NCBI RefSeq assembly: GCF_000186245.1 | Contig: NC_014935.1 | Coordinates: forward strand, 682,001 to 746,000 | Direction: 5' to 3' | Origin: Nitratifractor salsuginis DSM 16511 | Lineage (GTDB): Bacteria; Campylobacterota; Campylobacteria; Campylobacterales; Sulfurovaceae | Length of the DNA stretch: 64,000 nucleotides | In this document: positions 46,252-56,326 of the stretch, piece after piece | Layout: the number at the start of each line of letters is the position of its first letter | Numbering within the stretch: the first letter of the stretch is position 1 | Program-made: the position numbers and the translations under genes | The notes under the pieces: model-generated | What the model saw: the letters and a program-made list of their open reading frames with translations, nothing else | What the model was told of the DNA's origin: nothing | The model's database searches: none

Positions 46252-46971
46252 TTACAAGAGGTGTTTCTTCATCACCTTCTGCAAATCTTCAGGCATATCG
46301 ATGCCGAAGCTCTCCGTTTCGACCTTCACCATCGCCACCCGATATCCGTGGGCCAGAATGCGTAACTGCTCCAGCTTCTCCACCTCTTCGAGCTTCGCCG
46401 GTTCCAGCTCGCAAAATGTCTTGAGCGATGCCATGGTATAGCCATAGAGACCCAGATGGCCTTTATAGGTATCGAAGTGGTGATCGCGGGGGTAGGGGAT
46501 CTTGGCCCGTGAAAAATAGAGTGCTATGTCGTGATCGTCGGTGACTACTTTCACCAGATTGGGATCGTCGGCTTCGGGATTGCTGACGATCTTGTAGGCA
46601 CTGCAGGCCAGGATGGAAGGATCGGAAGCGTTTTGACGGGTGAGTTGATAAACCTTTTCCACCACCTCTTCTTCGATAAAGGGTTCATCGGCCTGGACAT
46701 TGATGATGATTTCGTCATCGGGCAGTTCGAGAATAGTAGCCGCTTCAAAGATCCTGTCGGTTCCGGATTGGTGTTCCGTCGAGGTCATGACGGCTCGGAT
46801 CCCGTATTCCTCCGCAAGCTCGAGTACTTCCACGCTGTCTGTCGCGATGGTAACCGCATCCAGTGGGGCGACTGCCTGGGCGGTGCGAATGACCATAGGG
46901 ACCCCAAGAATATCTGCCAGGACCTTACTGGGAAAGCGGGATGAGCCGATACGTGCCGGGATAATGATCAT
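46252..46971 (-). CDS. kdsB: 3-deoxy-manno-octulosonate cytidylyltransferase
   Basis: 239 aa. Makes CMP-Kdo, the donor used by WaaA. Motifs: IIIPARIGSSRFPSKVL, DILGVPMVIRTAQ, ATDSVEV, STEHQSGTDRI, VQADEPFI and HLGLYGYTMASLKTF. Convergent with mshG and divergent from purH. Confidence 0.95.
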   Translation of the reverse strand: MIIIPARIGSSRFPSKVLADILGVPMVIRTAQAVAPLDAVTIATDSVEVLELAEEYGIRAVMTSTEHQSGTDRIFEAATILELPDDEIIINVQADEPFIEEEVVEKVYQLTRQNASDPSILACSAYKIVSNPEADDPNLVKVVTDDHDIALYFSRAKIPYPRDHHFDTYKGHLGLYGYTMASLKTFCELEPAKLEEVEKLEQLRILAHGYRVAMVKVETESFGIDMPEDLQKVMKKHLL

Positions 46972-47078
46972 AATGCTTGCCTCTCTTTTTTGAACGATTA
47001 TAGACTCTGGGCCTTTAACTTTCGCCTCTTTTACCCCTCCTGGGATATAATTAGTCCCAAATATTCATAAGGATGACT

Positions 47079-48611
47079 ATGCGTGCCTTGTTGAGCGTAA
47101 GTGACAAAAGCGGAATTGTAGAGTTTGCCAAGGGTTTGGCCGATATGGGATGGGAGATCGTTTCGACGGGGGGTACCTATCGGACGCTCAAAGAGGCGGG
47201 AATTCCGGTAACAGAAATCGACGAAGTGACCAAATTCCCCGAGTGTTTCGAAGGGCGGGTCAAGACACTCAACCCCTATGTCCACGGGGGAATTCTCTAC
47301 AAGCGTGGAGACGAGGGCCATCGGAAGCAGGCCGAAGAACTCGGAATTACGGGGATCGACCTGGTCTGTGTCAATCTCTATCCCTTCAAAGAGACGATCG
47401 AACGGACCGATGACTTTGACGAGATCATCGAAAACATCGATATCGGCGGCCCCACGATGGTTCGATCCGCGGCCAAGAACTTCCAGGATGTGCTGATCGT
47501 GACCGATGCGGCGGACTATGCACCTGTCCTCGAGGCACTGCGTGAGGGGAAGGACGATCTGGCCTTCCGTCGCGATCTGATGATCAAGGCCTTCGAGCAT
47601 ACCGCGGCCTACGATGCGATGATCGCCAACTATATGAACCAGCGTTTCAACGAAGGCTTCGGGCGTTATCAGTTCATTTCCGGCAAAAAAGTCTTTGATA
47701 CCCGCTACGGTGAGAACCCCCATCAGCAGGGAGCACTCTATGAATTCGGGGATTTTTTCACCAAAAATTTCCATACCCTCAAAGGGGAGGCGAGCTTCAA
47801 CAACCTGACCGATATCAACGGAGCGGTAAAGATCGCTTCCTCTTTCGGTGACGAGCCGGCCGTTTGTATCGTCAAGCACGGCAACCCCTGTGGATTCGCC
47901 ATCAAATCCGATCTGCTCGAGAGCTACACCGAAGCGCTCAAATGTGATCCCATCAGCGCTTTCGGCGGAGTGGTCGCCGTCAACGGAACTGTGGATAAGG
48001 AACTGGCCGAGAAGATGAACGAGATCTTCCTCGAAGTGATTATCGCGGCTGATTTCACTCCCGAAGCGGTAGAGGTCTTCGCTCCCAAAAAGCGGATCAA
48101 ACTCTTTTCCCAGAAGAGCGATCGCCTGCACATCGCCGGAGACCGGCATGATTTCAAACATATCGAGGGAGGCTTCGTCTACCAGACGGCGGATTGTATT
48201 TGCGACAACGAGGTCAAACAGGCCAAACAGATGAGCGAGACAGTAGCGACTCCCCAGGAGATGAAGGATCTGGAGATTGCCTGGAAGGTTGCTGGCCTGA
48301 CCAAGTCCAACTGTGTCGTCTATGTCAAAGACTCCGCAATGGTCGCTGTAGGAATGGGGATGACTTCCCGGGTTGATGCCGCCCAGTGTGCCCTGAAGAA
48401 AGCCAAAGAGGTGGGTCTGGATGTCAGCGGGGCTGCAATGGCCAGTGAAGCCTTCTTCCCCTTTAGAGACAGTGTGGATGCCGCGGCTGAGGCGGGAGTC
48501 CGTGCGATTATCGAACCGGGGGGAAGCATCCGCGACGATGAAGTGATCCAGGCGGCCAACGAGCATGGGATTGCACTCTATTTCACCGGGGTCCGTCATT
48601 TCCTGCATTGA
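47079..48611 (+). CDS. purH: AICAR formyltransferase / IMP cyclohydrolase
   Basis: 510 aa. Last two steps of IMP synthesis. The N-terminal cyclohydrolase shows [28 protein letters not shown] and [21 protein letters not shown]. The C-terminal transformylase shows [23 protein letters not shown] and [14 protein letters not shown] 47079 has AAGGA at a good distance; the ATG at 47073 is too close to it. Confidence 0.95.
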   Translation: MRALLSVSDKSGIVEFAKGLADMGWEIVSTGGTYRTLKEAGIPVTEIDEVTKFPECFEGRVKTLNPYVHGGILYKRGDEGHRKQAEELGITGIDLVCVNLYPFKETIERTDDFDEIIENIDIGGPTMVRSAAKNFQDVLIVTDAADYAPVLEALREGKDDLAFRRDLMIKAFEHTAAYDAMIANYMNQRFNEGFGRYQFISGKKVFDTRYGENPHQQGALYEFGDFFTKNFHTLKGEASFNNLTDINGAVKIASSFGDEPAVCIVKHGNPCGFAIKSDLLESYTEALKCDPISAFGGVVAVNGTVDKELAEKMNEIFLEVIIAADFTPEAVEVFAPKKRIKLFSQKSDRLHIAGDRHDFKHIEGGFVYQTADCICDNEVKQAKQMSETVATPQEMKDLEIAWKVAGLTKSNCVVYVKDSAMVAVGMGMTSRVDAAQCALKKAKEVGLDVSGAAMASEAFFPFRDSVDAAAEAGVRAIIEPGGSIRDDEVIQAANEHGIALYFTGVRHFLH

Positions 48612-48620
48612 TAAGATTGA

Positions 48621-48656
48621 TTGACATAGACTAAAGTATTTTGATATAATAGTCTA
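48621..48656 (+). promoter_or_regulatory. Promoter with overlapping inverted repeat for cbpA-hspR
   Basis: TTGACA (48621-48626) and TATAAT (48645-48650) are 18 bases apart. TAGACTA (48627-48633) and TAGTCTA (48650-48656) are perfect inverted arms that start right after the -35 box and end across the -10. This is a likely operator; HspR, encoded two genes on, is the natural candidate, though the sequence is not an obvious HAIR motif. Confidence 0.6.
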
Positions 48657-48716
48657 AAAATTAGAAGAGCCCTGTCGAAAAGAGTGCGAAAAGACCGGGC
48701 TTCAAGGAGCAGGTAA

Positions 48717-49604
48717 ATGGCGAAGAGTCTATATGAAACATTGGGTGTCAGTGAAAACGCTACACCCGAAGAGATCAAAAAAGCTTATAGGAAACTGGCG
48801 AGGAAATACCATCCGGATATCAACAAAGATCCGGAAGCTCAGGAAAAATTCAAAGAGATCAATGCCGCTTATGAAGTTTTGAGCGATCCCGAGAAGAAGG
48901 CCAAATACGACCAGTTCGGCGACCAGATGTTCGGTGGACAGAACTTCAGTGATTTCGCCCGCAGCCAGGGAGGCGAAGTGGATCTCGAAGAGATCCTGCG
49001 GGCGATGTTCGGCGGAGCCGGCGGGTTTGGCGGCGGAGGTTTCCGCAGCAGCCGAAGCAGTTATGGCGGAGCCGGCGGGTTCGGAGGCTACGGCCAGCCC
49101 GATCTGGATACGCGGGCACGGATCACCGTCCCCTTCAACGTCTCCATTACCGGCGGGAAACACCATATCACCACTTCAGAGGGAGAGAGCTTCGATATCA
49201 AGATTCCGGCGGGGATCAAGAGCGGAGAAACCCTGCGTGTACGCGGCAAGGGCCGCAGTTGGCAGGGGCGGCGGGGCGATCTGCTGATCACCGTAGATGT
49301 GGCTCCCTCCACCGAGTATGAGCGTAAAGGCAACGACCTCTACAAAAAGATCGATGTCCCCCTCAAATATGCCCTCTTCGGCGGGAAGATCAAGGTTCAG
49401 ACCCCGGAGAAAGAGGTGACGCTCAAGATCCCGAAAAACACCAAAAACGGCCAGAAGTTCCGCCTCAGAGAGATGGGGATTCCCGATCGCAAAACCGGAA
49501 AGCGGGGAGACCTCTACCTGGTGGCCAACGTCGTCCTTCCGGATGTGGATTCATTGCCGGAGGATCTGAAGAAAATATGCGAAGAGAAGTTGCCTGAAGC
49601 CTAA
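48717..49604 (+). CDS. cbpA: DnaJ-family co-chaperone CbpA
   Basis: 295 aa. J domain 1-70 with the HPD triad in [11 protein letters not shown], then a Gly/Phe-rich linker (about 80-130, GGAGGFGG repeats), and two C-terminal beta domains (about 135-290) that bind clients. The zinc-finger domain of DnaJ is absent, giving the CbpA type. With hspR directly after it, this reproduces the cbpA-hspR order known in Helicobacter and Campylobacter relatives. An imperfect GCCC/GGGC hairpin lies in its leader at about 48668-48700. Confidence 0.9.
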   Translation: MAKSLYETLGVSENATPEEIKKAYRKLARKYHPDINKDPEAQEKFKEINAAYEVLSDPEKKAKYDQFGDQMFGGQNFSDFARSQGGEVDLEEILRAMFGGAGGFGGGGFRSSRSSYGGAGGFGGYGQPDLDTRARITVPFNVSITGGKHHITTSEGESFDIKIPAGIKSGETLRVRGKGRSWQGRRGDLLITVDVAPSTEYERKGNDLYKKIDVPLKYALFGGKIKVQTPEKEVTLKIPKNTKNGQKFRLREMGIPDRKTGKRGDLYLVANVVLPDVDSLPEDLKKICEEKLPEA

Positions 49605-49615
49605 GGAGGTGAACG

Positions 49616-49990
49616 ATGCACAGTTATGACGAGCCGGTCTATTTGATCAGCGTGGTGGCCAATATGCTCAATATCCATCCCCAGACCCTGCGTCAGTACG
49701 AGCGGGACGGTTTGATCCAGCCCGCCCGTACGCAGGGGCGGATGCGCCTCTACTCCCAGCGGGATATCGACCGGATGAAGATGATCCTGCGCCTGACCCG
49801 GGATATGGGGGTCAATCTGGCCGGAGTCGACGTCATTCTCCGGCTCAAAGAGCAGATGGAGAAGATGGAGCAGGAGTTGGAGTATCTCCGCGAAGAGTTG
49901 AGCAAAGTCAACCGAAACGGTGTAGTCCCCGCCGGCAAAGCGGTGGTTCGCAAGAGCCGATACGATCTGGTGATCTTCGAGGATCAATGA
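49616..49990 (+). CDS. hspR: MerR-type heat-shock repressor HspR
   Basis: 124 aa. N-terminal winged helix: YLISVVANMLNIHPQTLRQYERDGLIQPAR, written here from several conserved parts, then RLYSQRDIDRM. A coiled coil at about 75-105 would dimerise. HspR represses chaperone genes; its position after cbpA predicts autoregulation at the inverted repeat upstream. Eleven bases separate it from cbpA. Confidence 0.88.
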   Translation: MHSYDEPVYLISVVANMLNIHPQTLRQYERDGLIQPARTQGRMRLYSQRDIDRMKMILRLTRDMGVNLAGVDVILRLKEQMEKMEQELEYLREELSKVNRNGVVPAGKAVVRKSRYDLVIFEDQ

Positions 49991-50021
49991 TCCCTGGAAC
50001 ACCTTCTGGAAGGAGCCTTAG

Positions 50022-50372
50022 ATGAAAAGATATCTCGGTAAGAAAAAGGTGATGCGGATCTACCTGGACAATTCGGATACCTACGAGGGCAAGCCGCTCT
50101 GGCAGCAATTGCTCCGCCGGGTCAAGGACGAAGGGATGGCCGGCGCAACGGTCTTCAAAGGGGCTGCCGGGATCGGTGCCCATACGGAGCTGCACACCTT
50201 CGAGATCTGGGCTCTGGCCCAGAAGCTTCCGGTGATCATTGAAGTGATCGAAGATGAGGAACGGATCCAGGCTTTCCTGGATAAATACGACACGATGATC
50301 GGAGAGGGGTTGGTGACCCTCTGTGATGTGGAGGTCCTCCGCTATAAGAACGCTGTCTACGACAGGAATTGA
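50022..50372 (+). CDS. DUF190 family protein
   Basis: 116 aa. KVMRIYLDNSDTYEGKPLWQ and the GMAGATVFKGAAGIGAH segment fit DUF190 (PII-like fold). These proteins commonly sit beside crcB genes, as here, and are suspected regulators of the fluoride channel or ion transport. 31 bases after hspR and two bases before crcB. Confidence 0.85.
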   Translation: MKRYLGKKKVMRIYLDNSDTYEGKPLWQQLLRRVKDEGMAGATVFKGAAGIGAHTELHTFEIWALAQKLPVIIEVIEDEERIQAFLDKYDTMIGEGLVTLCDVEVLRYKNAVYDRN

Positions 50373-50374
50373 TT

Positions 50375-50758
50375 ATGGGCTTTCAAATGATTCTGGCTGT
50401 GGCACTGGGAGGTGCGATCGGTGCGACGGCCCGCTTTCTCATCGCTACGGGAGTACACAAAATCGTCGGTGCCGGTTTTCCCTACGGTACGCTTACTGTC
50501 AATGTGTTGGGAAGCTTCATCATCGGCTTCCTCTACCTCTATTTCGAACAGACCATCGCCCCCTATCAAAAAGCGCTTCTGGTGACGGGAATGCTGGGGG
50601 CATTGACCACCTTCTCCACCTTCTCTCTGGAGACGATGCTGATGCTGCATCAGGGGTTGGCCGCCAAAGCACTCGCGAACATTCTGCTCAATGTCACCCT
50701 CTGTCTCGCCGCGACGATGGGAGGGATGGCCCTCTTTCGCAAACTCTACGGCCTTTGA
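50375..50758 (+). CDS. crcB: Fluoride channel CrcB/Fluc
   Basis: 127 aa, four helices. GGAIGATARFLI, GTLTVNVLGSFIIGF and GALTTFSTFSLET are the Fluc family motifs (the Asn and the TFSTFS track line the F- pore). It exports fluoride as a dual-topology dimer. ATG 50375 has AGGA at 50364-50367. No fluoride riboswitch was seen upstream. Confidence 0.92.
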   Translation: MGFQMILAVALGGAIGATARFLIATGVHKIVGAGFPYGTLTVNVLGSFIIGFLYLYFEQTIAPYQKALLVTGMLGALTTFSTFSLETMLMLHQGLAAKALANILLNVTLCLAATMGGMALFRKLYGL

Positions 50759-50813
50759 TGTCATTGTGACATCTATCGGGATCTCCCCTCTGGAGATCGG
50801 ATAGAATAACTCT

Positions 50814-52409
50814 ATGAAATTCTTCTTTCTTCTTTTTCTGTTTTTGCTGACGTGGCAGAATCTCCATAGCCGCACGATCAAGATCGCCAGCTGGAATGTA
50901 GAGAATCTCTTCGATATGCACTATCAGGGAACGGAGTATGAAGAGTATGTTCCCGGACGTCACGGATGGTCCGAAGCGATGCTGCGAAAAAAACTGGAGC
51001 ACACCGCCCAAGTAATCTGCGATCTGGATGCCGATGTGATCGGGCTTCAGGAGATAGAAAACGATGAAGTCCTCTCGCGGCTCCAGAGACTTTTGAAGCG
51101 GGTGGGGTGCCCCTATCCCTACCGAGCCGTCACCGGGGGCAGGGCACCGGTCCACACGGCTCTACTCAGCCGTATTCCTCTGGCGAAGGTACGGGATCTC
51201 CCCGTGACCCGCTACGGCCGGCAGCGGCCTATTCTCGAAGCGACCCTCCGTCTCGATCCCTCTCTCAAGATTTTTGTCAATCACTGGCGCTCCAAACGGG
51301 GGCCCGAAAGCGAGCGGATCCTCTATGCGAAGGCTCTGCGCAAACGGTTGATGAAACTTCCTCCCTCGACCGAGTACCTCCTGCTGGGGGATTTCAACAG
51401 TGATTGGGAAGAGTTTCGCATTATCGACCCAAAGCTCAACGACACCGGCGGGATCACCGGGATCAATCAGGTGATGGCAACCACCCGGGACGGACGGATG
51501 GTACGCTACCGGGATTTGAAAAGAGGGCAGAGGGAGTTTCTCCACTATAACCTCTGGCTCGATCTGCCGGCTTCCCAGCGATGGAGCCACAATTTTTACG
51601 GCAACAAGGAAGCGATCGATGCGATGTTGATCCCTCCCTCTCTGGCCGATGGACGCAGATGGGAGTATGTCCGGGGGAGTTTTGGCGTTTACCGCCCCTC
51701 TTATCTTTTCGGAATACACGGGGAGATCCTACGCTGGGGCTATCGCCACGGCAAGCACACCGGCAAAGGTTTTTCGGACCATTTGCCCATCTACGCTCGT
51801 TTTCAGACTCTGCCTGATCTGCCTGTCAAAACCTCCGCCCCCGAGGCCAAAAAGCCTCTCCCGCCCGGCAGGCTTCAATGTCACAAGGTCACCATCACAC
51901 AATTGCAAAAGGCAGAATCTCCGGCTTTGCCGCTCTGTCTCGATAATGCGGTCGTCACTTTCAAACGGGGGCCCCACGCAGTATTGCAGGAGGAAGGAAA
52001 AGGGCCGACAATCCTGGTCTATGGGGCGGCTGCGGCTCTGAAAGAGGGGCATCGCTACCGCATCGAGGTCGAGGGCTTCAAACGTTATCACGGGCTCCCG
52101 GAGATTGTCGACCTGGAGCCACTGAAGGATCTGGGGCGTGTCGATCTTGCTCCTTACATCCCGGCCTTTCGACCGGAAATGATGAATGACCCCGCTGCTC
52201 GCTTTCGGGTGGTCCGAGATTTGGAGGGGATCTATCGGCATCGGCAGCTTTGGGTGAGACAACACGCGTGGCCGATTCATTTTCGCAGCAGGCGTTGGAA
52301 GCCGAAAGAGGGGAGCCGCCTTAGGATAAAGAGAGCTCAGATTGGTTATTATAAGGGCCATCCGGAACTGGTCATCTGGGATCGGAACGACTTCGAAACA
52401 GTGAGGTAA
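50814..52409 (+). CDS. Exported endonuclease/exonuclease/phosphatase family protein
   Basis: 531 aa. Signal peptide about 1-19 (LLFLFLLTWQNLHS). EEP fold motifs: KIASWNVENLFDMHYQG, IGLQEIENDEV, FVNHWRSKRG, LLLGDFNSDWEE, and the final GKGFSDHLPIYARF. A possible OB-like C-terminal domain at about 345-531 is not identified. Probably an extracellular nuclease or phosphodiesterase. hemJ follows by two bases. Confidence 0.8.
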   Translation: MKFFFLLFLFLLTWQNLHSRTIKIASWNVENLFDMHYQGTEYEEYVPGRHGWSEAMLRKKLEHTAQVICDLDADVIGLQEIENDEVLSRLQRLLKRVGCPYPYRAVTGGRAPVHTALLSRIPLAKVRDLPVTRYGRQRPILEATLRLDPSLKIFVNHWRSKRGPESERILYAKALRKRLMKLPPSTEYLLLGDFNSDWEEFRIIDPKLNDTGGITGINQVMATTRDGRMVRYRDLKRGQREFLHYNLWLDLPASQRWSHNFYGNKEAIDAMLIPPSLADGRRWEYVRGSFGVYRPSYLFGIHGEILRWGYRHGKHTGKGFSDHLPIYARFQTLPDLPVKTSAPEAKKPLPPGRLQCHKVTITQLQKAESPALPLCLDNAVVTFKRGPHAVLQEEGKGPTILVYGAAAALKEGHRYRIEVEGFKRYHGLPEIVDLEPLKDLGRVDLAPYIPAFRPEMMNDPAARFRVVRDLEGIYRHRQLWVRQHAWPIHFRSRRWKPKEGSRLRIKRAQIGYYKGHPELVIWDRNDFETVR

Positions 52410-52411
52410 AA

Positions 52412-52843
52412 ATGGAATATTACACTTGGGTATTGGCTTTTCACGTTATGAGTTTCGTCAGTTGGATGGCGATGCTCTTCTATCAACCCAGACTCTACGT
52501 CTATCATGCCGAGCACGCCGACAATCCCGGATTTGTGGAGGTGGTGAAGATCCAGGAGTACAAACTCTATAAATATATCGGAGTGCCTGCTATGTGGGCG
52601 ACGGTTCTATCAGGGGGGACGATGCTCTGGCTCAATCCCGTATTGTTGAAAATGCCCTGGATGCATGCCAAGCTTCTTTTTGTCGCGCTTCTGATTGCGT
52701 ACCATTTTTCTCTGGAGTATCACCGCAAACGCCTGATCGAGAATCCCCACTACAAGCCGGGGAAATTCTATCGTTTCTACAACGAAGTCCCCACACTCTT
52801 GATGATCGGGATCGTGATCTTTGTCGTCGTCAAACCCTTTTAG
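52412..52843 (+). CDS. hemJ: Protoporphyrinogen oxidase HemJ
   Basis: 143 aa, four helices. FHVMSFVSWMAMLFYQPRLYVYH is the HemJ signature with the heme-ligand His; MPWMHAKLLFVALLIAYH carries the second conserved His. It oxidises protoporphyrinogen IX in heme synthesis. Length is normal. Confidence 0.88.
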   Translation: MEYYTWVLAFHVMSFVSWMAMLFYQPRLYVYHAEHADNPGFVEVVKIQEYKLYKYIGVPAMWATVLSGGTMLWLNPVLLKMPWMHAKLLFVALLIAYHFSLEYHRKRLIENPHYKPGKFYRFYNEVPTLLMIGIVIFVVVKPF

Positions 52844-52890
52844 CGACCTCTCTGATATAATGGAGCCATAATTTTTTCCAAGGAGTAATT

Positions 52891-53643
52891 ATGGCTCTTC
52901 CCGCTGTATCGATCCCTTCATTTCCTCTGCCTTTTTCTGTCCCTGTGGAGGTGCATCCCTGTATGGTGCACCTGGCAGTAGCGCTGCCTTTGGTTATCCT
53001 GCTGCTGGAATTGGTCAACCTGGTCGCCAAAAAAAGAGCTCTGGGCGTCTTTAGCTTCGTTTTGATGGTTCTCTTGGCGGTGATTCTCTTCGGTGCTTAT
53101 CTGACGGGAATGGCTGATGCCAAAGAGGCGGGAGATGTTCTCAATGCGGGTCCGGCTCATGATCTCTTTGAAGCTCACAAAATTCAGGGGATCTATCTGG
53201 TCTACAGCGCCCTAGTCCTGGTCGTGATCAAACTCCTCAGCGTGCTCGTCCGCAAGACACCCATACGCGTCTTCTTTTTGATCTTCCTGATCGCCTTTAC
53301 CGCTTTGACGATCAATACGGCCCAAAAGGGCAAAGAGTTGGTCTTCGACTATGGCGTCAATGTCAAGGCGACAGCAGCCAAGGAAACTCCGGTCAAAGAA
53401 GAGGCAACTCCCGCTGCAGCGCCTGTAACTACCGAAAAAAATGAAATGAAATCGGAGAGTAAGACATCGGAGGAGGTAAAACAATCTGCAAGTCCCTCAG
53501 AGACTCCGGCAGCGAAGACTTCTTCCCCCGCCGAAGAGAAAACTCCTGCTAAAGTGGCACCTGAAAAAGCCGCTGAGCCTGCTGCTGCGACTGAGAATAG
53601 CACGGAGAAAACGACCGAAGGAAATCAGAGCAAAGCCGAATAA
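52891..53643 (+). CDS. DUF2231-like membrane protein with Ala/Glu/Lys-rich tail
   Basis: 250 aa. Four hydrophobic helices (about 20-45, 50-75, 88-110, 125-145), with HPCMVHLAVALPLV as the conserved DUF2231 entry containing His. From about 158 to the end the chain is low-complexity (Pro, Ala, Glu, Lys, Thr), likely a disordered tail. Function unknown. Confidence 0.7.
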   Translation: MALPAVSIPSFPLPFSVPVEVHPCMVHLAVALPLVILLLELVNLVAKKRALGVFSFVLMVLLAVILFGAYLTGMADAKEAGDVLNAGPAHDLFEAHKIQGIYLVYSALVLVVIKLLSVLVRKTPIRVFFLIFLIAFTALTINTAQKGKELVFDYGVNVKATAAKETPVKEEATPAAAPVTTEKNEMKSESKTSEEVKQSASPSETPAAKTSSPAEEKTPAKVAPEKAAEPAAATENSTEKTTEGNQSKAE

Positions 53644-53781
53644 GCCTTCCCTCCGGCCCTCTCTAAGAAATAGAGAAGTTATTACCTTGATGTATTAATC
53701 ACCATATCTCACTGTGTTATCCAATAAAAGCTCGTTAAAATCAAACCGATTCTCACGAAACAATACAAAAAATGTGATAAG

Positions 53782-53818
53782 AAAAAAAGGGGAAAGGCAG
53801 CCTCGGAGAGAGGCCTGC
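53782..53818 (-). terminator. ppa terminator
   Basis: On the minus strand GCAGGCCTC and GAGGCTGC pair with one bulge around TCTCC, followed by CCTTTCCCCTTTTTTTC, directly after the ppa stop. Confidence 0.7.
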
Positions 53819-53825
53819 GGAAGTT

Positions 53826-54347
53826 TTACTTGTTGTAGTTGGCGATGGCGGCGTCGAGAATTTGCTTCGCTTTCTCTTTGCCTTCGAAACCGGTTACTTT
53901 GACCCACTTGTTGGGTTCAAGCATTTTGTAGGTTTCGAAGAAGTTTTTGATCTTGTTGAGGGTATGCTGGGGCAGATCGTCGATCTCCCGGATATCCTTG
54001 TAGGTAGGATCGATTTTGTCGGCGGGAACGGCGATGAGCTTTTCGTCGATACCTTTTTCGTCCTCCATCATCAGAACCCCGATGAGACGGCTTTTGATGT
54101 AGCAACCGGGGTAGAGGGGGTATTCGCTGATGACGAGGATGTCGGCCGGGTCACCGTCGTCGCTGAGGGTATTGGCGACGAAGCCGTAGTTGGCGGGGTA
54201 GAACATCGCCGAATACATTACCCGGTCCACTTCGATGGCGCCGCTCTCTTTGTCCAACTCATATTTGACGTTGGAACCGTAGGGGACTTCGATGATCGCT
54301 TTGACTGCATCGGGGTTTTCACCCGGTCCGATTTTGCTGATATCCAT
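53826..54347 (-). CDS. ppa: Inorganic pyrophosphatase
   Basis: 173 aa, bacterial type I. EVPYGSNVKYELDKESGAIEVD, YPANYGFVANTLSDDGDPADILV with catalytic Asp residues and DPTYKDIREIDDLP. Hydrolyses PPi. Good terminator downstream. A six-base hydrophilic leader before the queD gene separates the two. Confidence 0.95.
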   Translation of the reverse strand: MDISKIGPGENPDAVKAIIEVPYGSNVKYELDKESGAIEVDRVMYSAMFYPANYGFVANTLSDDGDPADILVISEYPLYPGCYIKSRLIGVLMMEDEKGIDEKLIAVPADKIDPTYKDIREIDDLPQHTLNKIKNFFETYKMLEPNKWVKVTGFEGKEKAKQILDAAIANYNK

Positions 54348-54406
54348 AGTTGATCCTTTGCAAAGTTTTCCGGAATTTTACCATAGGCGGAGAGTGCCCG
54401 AGCTTG

Positions 54407-54976
54407 TCAGGAGCCCGCCGTGGAGCGCTCAACCCGGCAATGGGATTTGGGTGTCTCCCAAAACTCCACTGCTTCGACGACGATTCCGAGCTTTTCCATC
54501 CGTTCACTGACGATCTCGAGGATCCAGGCGGTGAGGTTCTCGCTGGTAGGGACGAAATTCACAACGACCATCCCTTCGTACTTTTCAATCAGCGCCTCGG
54601 GAGCATCCCCCAGCTTCTCGAGCCTCGGGGTCCAGTATCCCTCTTCGTGGTAAAAGAAGGAGGCTTCGTCCATTTGGCCCTTTTCATCGACGTAGTGGTG
54701 CATCAGGTCACCGAAAAGCGGATCGTGGCGGTCGAGGATGAAGCGGTGGTCCAAAGAGGCATCGAGCCAGGCTTTGAACCAGTTAAGATGTTTGAAGTCG
54801 GTCACCATACCGTCGATCAGGCTTTCGGAGCTGAGAAAGATTTTAATTTTCCCCTGATGGCCGTGAAGATGCCGGCACATCAGGCACTCATCCAGGCTGT
54901 ATTCTTTGTCGAGATTCTGGGACCACACCCGATGCCCGTAACAGAAGTCGAAGGATTTATCGATGATCCAGCGCAT
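54407..54976 (-). CDS. queD: 6-carboxytetrahydropterin synthase QueD
   Basis: 189 aa, longer than the usual ~120-140 aa because of inserts. The zinc His residues are in CYGHRVW and RHLHGHQGKIKIF, and the Cys is in CLMCRHLHG. Converts dihydroneopterin triphosphate towards queuosine. The His motif and the middle DFKHLNWFKAWLDASLDH fit the family. Divergent from mscS. Confidence 0.85.
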   Translation of the reverse strand: MRWIIDKSFDFCYGHRVWSQNLDKEYSLDECLMCRHLHGHQGKIKIFLSSESLIDGMVTDFKHLNWFKAWLDASLDHRFILDRHDPLFGDLMHHYVDEKGQMDEASFFYHEEGYWTPRLEKLGDAPEALIEKYEGMVVVNFVPTSENLTAWILEIVSERMEKLGIVVEAVEFWETPKSHCRVERSTAGS

Positions 54977-55009
54977 AGTTGCTCACTTTGATTTGATAGG
55001 CTGGAGAAG

Positions 55010-56278
55010 ATGATAGCAGATTTCTCTGAATGGTTTTATGGGGAGTTTGGCTACAATCTCCCTATGGAGCAGCTGATCAATCTTATCAACCACCGTCTGC
55101 CGGAATCCCTTTTACACTATACCTTGTGGCTCCACGTGACGCCGGGGGAACTCCTGGTGGCTCTGGGGCTGGTGCTGGCGGCTATTACGCTCAACTGGTT
55201 GCTGAGACGCCCCCTCCTGCGCTGGGCTAAACATCGGCTCTACCGCCATCGTAGGGAGAGCTTTTACCGTCTTCTCTATCGCCGGCTTGAAAGTATCTTC
55301 CGGCCTTTGCGACTGCTGCTGACGGTTTATCTCTTTAAAAAAGCGGTGGAGATCTTCGTGGCGGGGGGTTGGATCGATACTCTCTTTTTCGTTCTCTATT
55401 GGCTTTTTCTCTTCTGGTGGCTCTATGAGATCACGAAATTCCTGCTCTATTTGACTCTTTCGGCGAAGATCAAACGTCAAAAAGAGGCCCGCGCGGAGCT
55501 CTATAACCTCTTTCTCAATATTACGCGGGTCTTTTTGGCCTTTTTGTTCATCATCCTGGTGCTCTCCCGTCTCGGGGTCGATCTGACGGCGTTGATCACT
55601 TCCCTGGGGATCGGCGGTGCGATCATCGGATTGGGAGCCAAGGATACCATTACAAATTTCCTCGACTCTGTTCGCCTTGTCAGTGAAGATGCTTTTCGCC
55701 AGGGGGATTGGATCGAAACCGATAAGGTCGAAGGTTTCGTCACCGAAATGGGGCTGACTTCCACCAAGATCCGCACCTTTGATAATGCCCTGGTCACCGT
55801 GCCCAACAGCGTTTTGGCCAATACCTATGTCAAAAATTGGACCCGGAGGATGGTGGGACGGCGGATCAAATTTTACCTACGCCTGAAGCTCACCACCGAC
55901 ACACGGGAATTGGAGCGGGTGATCTACGAGATCCACGAAATGCTCGACAGCCATCCCGATATCGTCAACAAAAACAAGCTTCGCTACATCCGTCGAATGA
56001 AACGTACTTACGAAAACGGTCTTTTCAATCTCGAGGATCGTTACGGAGTGCGTCGGACGCTCCTGGTCTATCTGGACGAAATCGGCGAATATTCCCTCAA
56101 TATCCTCGTCTATGCCTTCTCCATCTCCGTCAACTGGGAAGAGTGGCTTCGGGTCAAGCAGGATGTGATCAAAAAAATTCTCAAGATTGTTGAAGAGTCT
56201 TCCCTGGAGTTGGCTGTTCCACGGGAGGAGATTCTCCTGGAGACGAGGGAAAAGGAGGACGGTTCATTCTCTGTATAG
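55010..56278 (+). CDS. Small-conductance mechanosensitive channel, MscS family
   Basis: 422 aa. Three or four hydrophobic helices to about 190, then the pore helix and beta domain: ITSLGIGGAIIGLGAKDTITNF, VSEDAFRQGDWIETDKVEG and VPNSVLANTYVKNWTR. It releases solutes on hypo-osmotic shock. ATG 55010 follows GGAG at 3 bases; ATG 55064 (MEQLINL) is a fallback start. Confidence 0.85.
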   Translation: MIADFSEWFYGEFGYNLPMEQLINLINHRLPESLLHYTLWLHVTPGELLVALGLVLAAITLNWLLRRPLLRWAKHRLYRHRRESFYRLLYRRLESIFRPLRLLLTVYLFKKAVEIFVAGGWIDTLFFVLYWLFLFWWLYEITKFLLYLTLSAKIKRQKEARAELYNLFLNITRVFLAFLFIILVLSRLGVDLTALITSLGIGGAIIGLGAKDTITNFLDSVRLVSEDAFRQGDWIETDKVEGFVTEMGLTSTKIRTFDNALVTVPNSVLANTYVKNWTRRMVGRRIKFYLRLKLTTDTRELERVIYEIHEMLDSHPDIVNKNKLRYIRRMKRTYENGLFNLEDRYGVRRTLLVYLDEIGEYSLNILVYAFSISVNWEEWLRVKQDVIKKILKIVEESSLELAVPREEILLETREKEDGSFSV

Positions 56279-56326
56279 CATAGTGTGCTAGGATTCTGTA
56301 AAAAAGAATAGTAGGGATCCGATTCG

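Noticed and set aside
50760-50813. Fluoride riboswitch or other regulatory RNA near crcB
   Set aside because: The leader of the DUF190-crcB pair is too short and no fluoride-aptamer motif is present.
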